A stretch of 64,000 nucleotides of DNA from Bacteroidota bacterium. Lineage in GTDB: Bacteria > Bacteroidota > Bacteroidia > Cytophagales > Cyclobacteriaceae. The notes below the pieces were generated by a model, which saw only the letters and a program-made list of their open reading frames with translations, made no database searches and was not told where the DNA came from. Shown one piece after another: positions 63,746-64,000 of this stretch. The translations under genes and the position numbers were made by a program. Each line of letters opens with the position of its first letter. Position 1 is the first letter of the stretch. The DNA lies in contig JADFHN010000008.1 of the NCBI GenBank assembly GCA_022567155.1, positions 1-64,000 on the forward strand. The letters run 5' to 3'.

Positions 63746-64000
63746 TTAATTTAACATCCAGCCAGGAAGTGTCTCACTGATGGCCAGCCCCACCATGGAA
63801 TCTGCTGTGCCATAATACAGGTACCATTTCCCTTTGTAATAAACCAATCCTTCGATAAAAGTTGTGCCTGCTTTATACTGCCCGGTTATTTCATGAGGTA
63901 AGTCCGGCCGTATAAAGGGAGTGTCAAGTCTGTCAATCAGTTTGGCGGGATTATCTTTATCAAATAAGGCTTGTCCTCCGCTATATGTTCCTTCAGGAAT
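63746..64000 (-). CDS. GH130-family glycosidase/phosphorylase, C-terminal part
   Basis: The window's edge cuts this gene; only the last 84 residues are seen. They include YSGGQALFDKDNPAKLIDR, then PHEITGQYKAGTTFIEGLVY and KGKWYLYYGTADSMVGLA, which matches the end of GH130 mannosyl-glycoside phosphorylases and hydrolases. Its 3' end is 13 bases before the phosphotriesterase-like gene, so both probably belong to one glycan-use operon extending to the right. Confidence 0.8.
   Translation of the reverse strand: MPEGTYSGGQALFDKDNPAKLIDRLDTPFIRPDLPHEITGQYKAGTTFIEGLVYYKGKWYLYYGTADSMVGLAISETLPGWMLN

Noticed and set aside
1-64000. CRISPR array
   Set aside because: No regularly spaced 20-40 base direct repeats were found; the hairpin clusters and heptamers do not fit.
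1-64000. tRNA or rRNA genes
   Set aside because: No cloverleaf with a TTC-type T-loop or rRNA core sequence was recognised on either strand by eye; a tRNA scan was not possible.

Overview
This window comes from a Bacteroidota chromosome, most likely in the Cytophagales. The grounds are a type IX secretion C-terminal domain on a secreted protein (20548..21990), promoter -7 elements of the TAnnTTTG type, an UpxY-type antiterminator, HYC_CC_PP-like small proteins, a ResB-CcsA fusion, and the absence of strong Shine-Dalgarno sites. No rRNA, tRNA, CRISPR array or intact transposase was recognised.

Region 1 (1..14.4 kb) is a copper/heavy-metal resistance island, all on the minus strand. Reading in its own direction it holds a small HYC_CC_PP protein, a CusA/CzcA RND pump, a TolC-type channel, a CusB adaptor with a C-terminal DUF3347 domain, a separate DUF3347 protein, a His-rich exported protein, an AraC regulator fused to an HMA-like metal domain, and a CPH-type (CopB-like) P-type ATPase with a His-rich tail. 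It contains decayed genes: a PepSY-type membrane protein, a His/Met-rich small protein, and a C-terminal piece of a second ATPase.

Region 2 (14.4..35 kb) is mixed. It has an M20-type peptidase, small TPR, PspC and DnaJ-TPR proteins, a T9SS cargo, a DnaE-type error-prone polymerase, an FG-GAP lipoprotein, a ResB-CcsA cytochrome c biogenesis fusion followed by nrfH and nrfA (nitrite to ammonia), and an M14 carboxypeptidase.

Region 3 (35..42.5 kb) holds dinB, a small unknown gene, a ferrous-iron operon (DtxR-like regulator, membrane-anchored DtxR-FeoA protein, FeoB split in two by one in-frame stop) and an XRE-S24 (LexA/CI-like) repressor. The main discovery candidate is a 17-bp operator, TACTAA-N5-TTAGTA. 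It occurs as pairs in three promoter regions: the dnaE-type polymerase at 25.5 kb, the dinB/small-gene divergent promoter at 37.1 kb, and the S24 repressor's own promoter at 41.7 kb. The sequence therefore predicts an SOS-like mutagenesis regulon dispersed over 17 kb and run by a self-cleaving XRE-S24 repressor.

Region 4 (43..54 kb) is a menaquinone cluster (hotdog thioesterase, menF, menD, menB, menE, SDR) followed by housekeeping-like genes (histidine phosphatase, TPR, zinc-ribbon coiled coil, Nif3-like). Region 5 (54..64 kb) has a GMC oxidoreductase with its small subunit, an orphan UpxY antiterminator, a CPBP protease, and a gene graveyard of three relics (tyrosine recombinase, REP-associated transposase, PdeM-type phosphoesterase). 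It ends with an MBL-fold hydrolase, TPR proteins, a phosphotriesterase-like lipoprotein and the end of a GH130 glycosidase. Several families of short interspersed palindromes and 7-bp tandem repeats fill the intergenic spaces.
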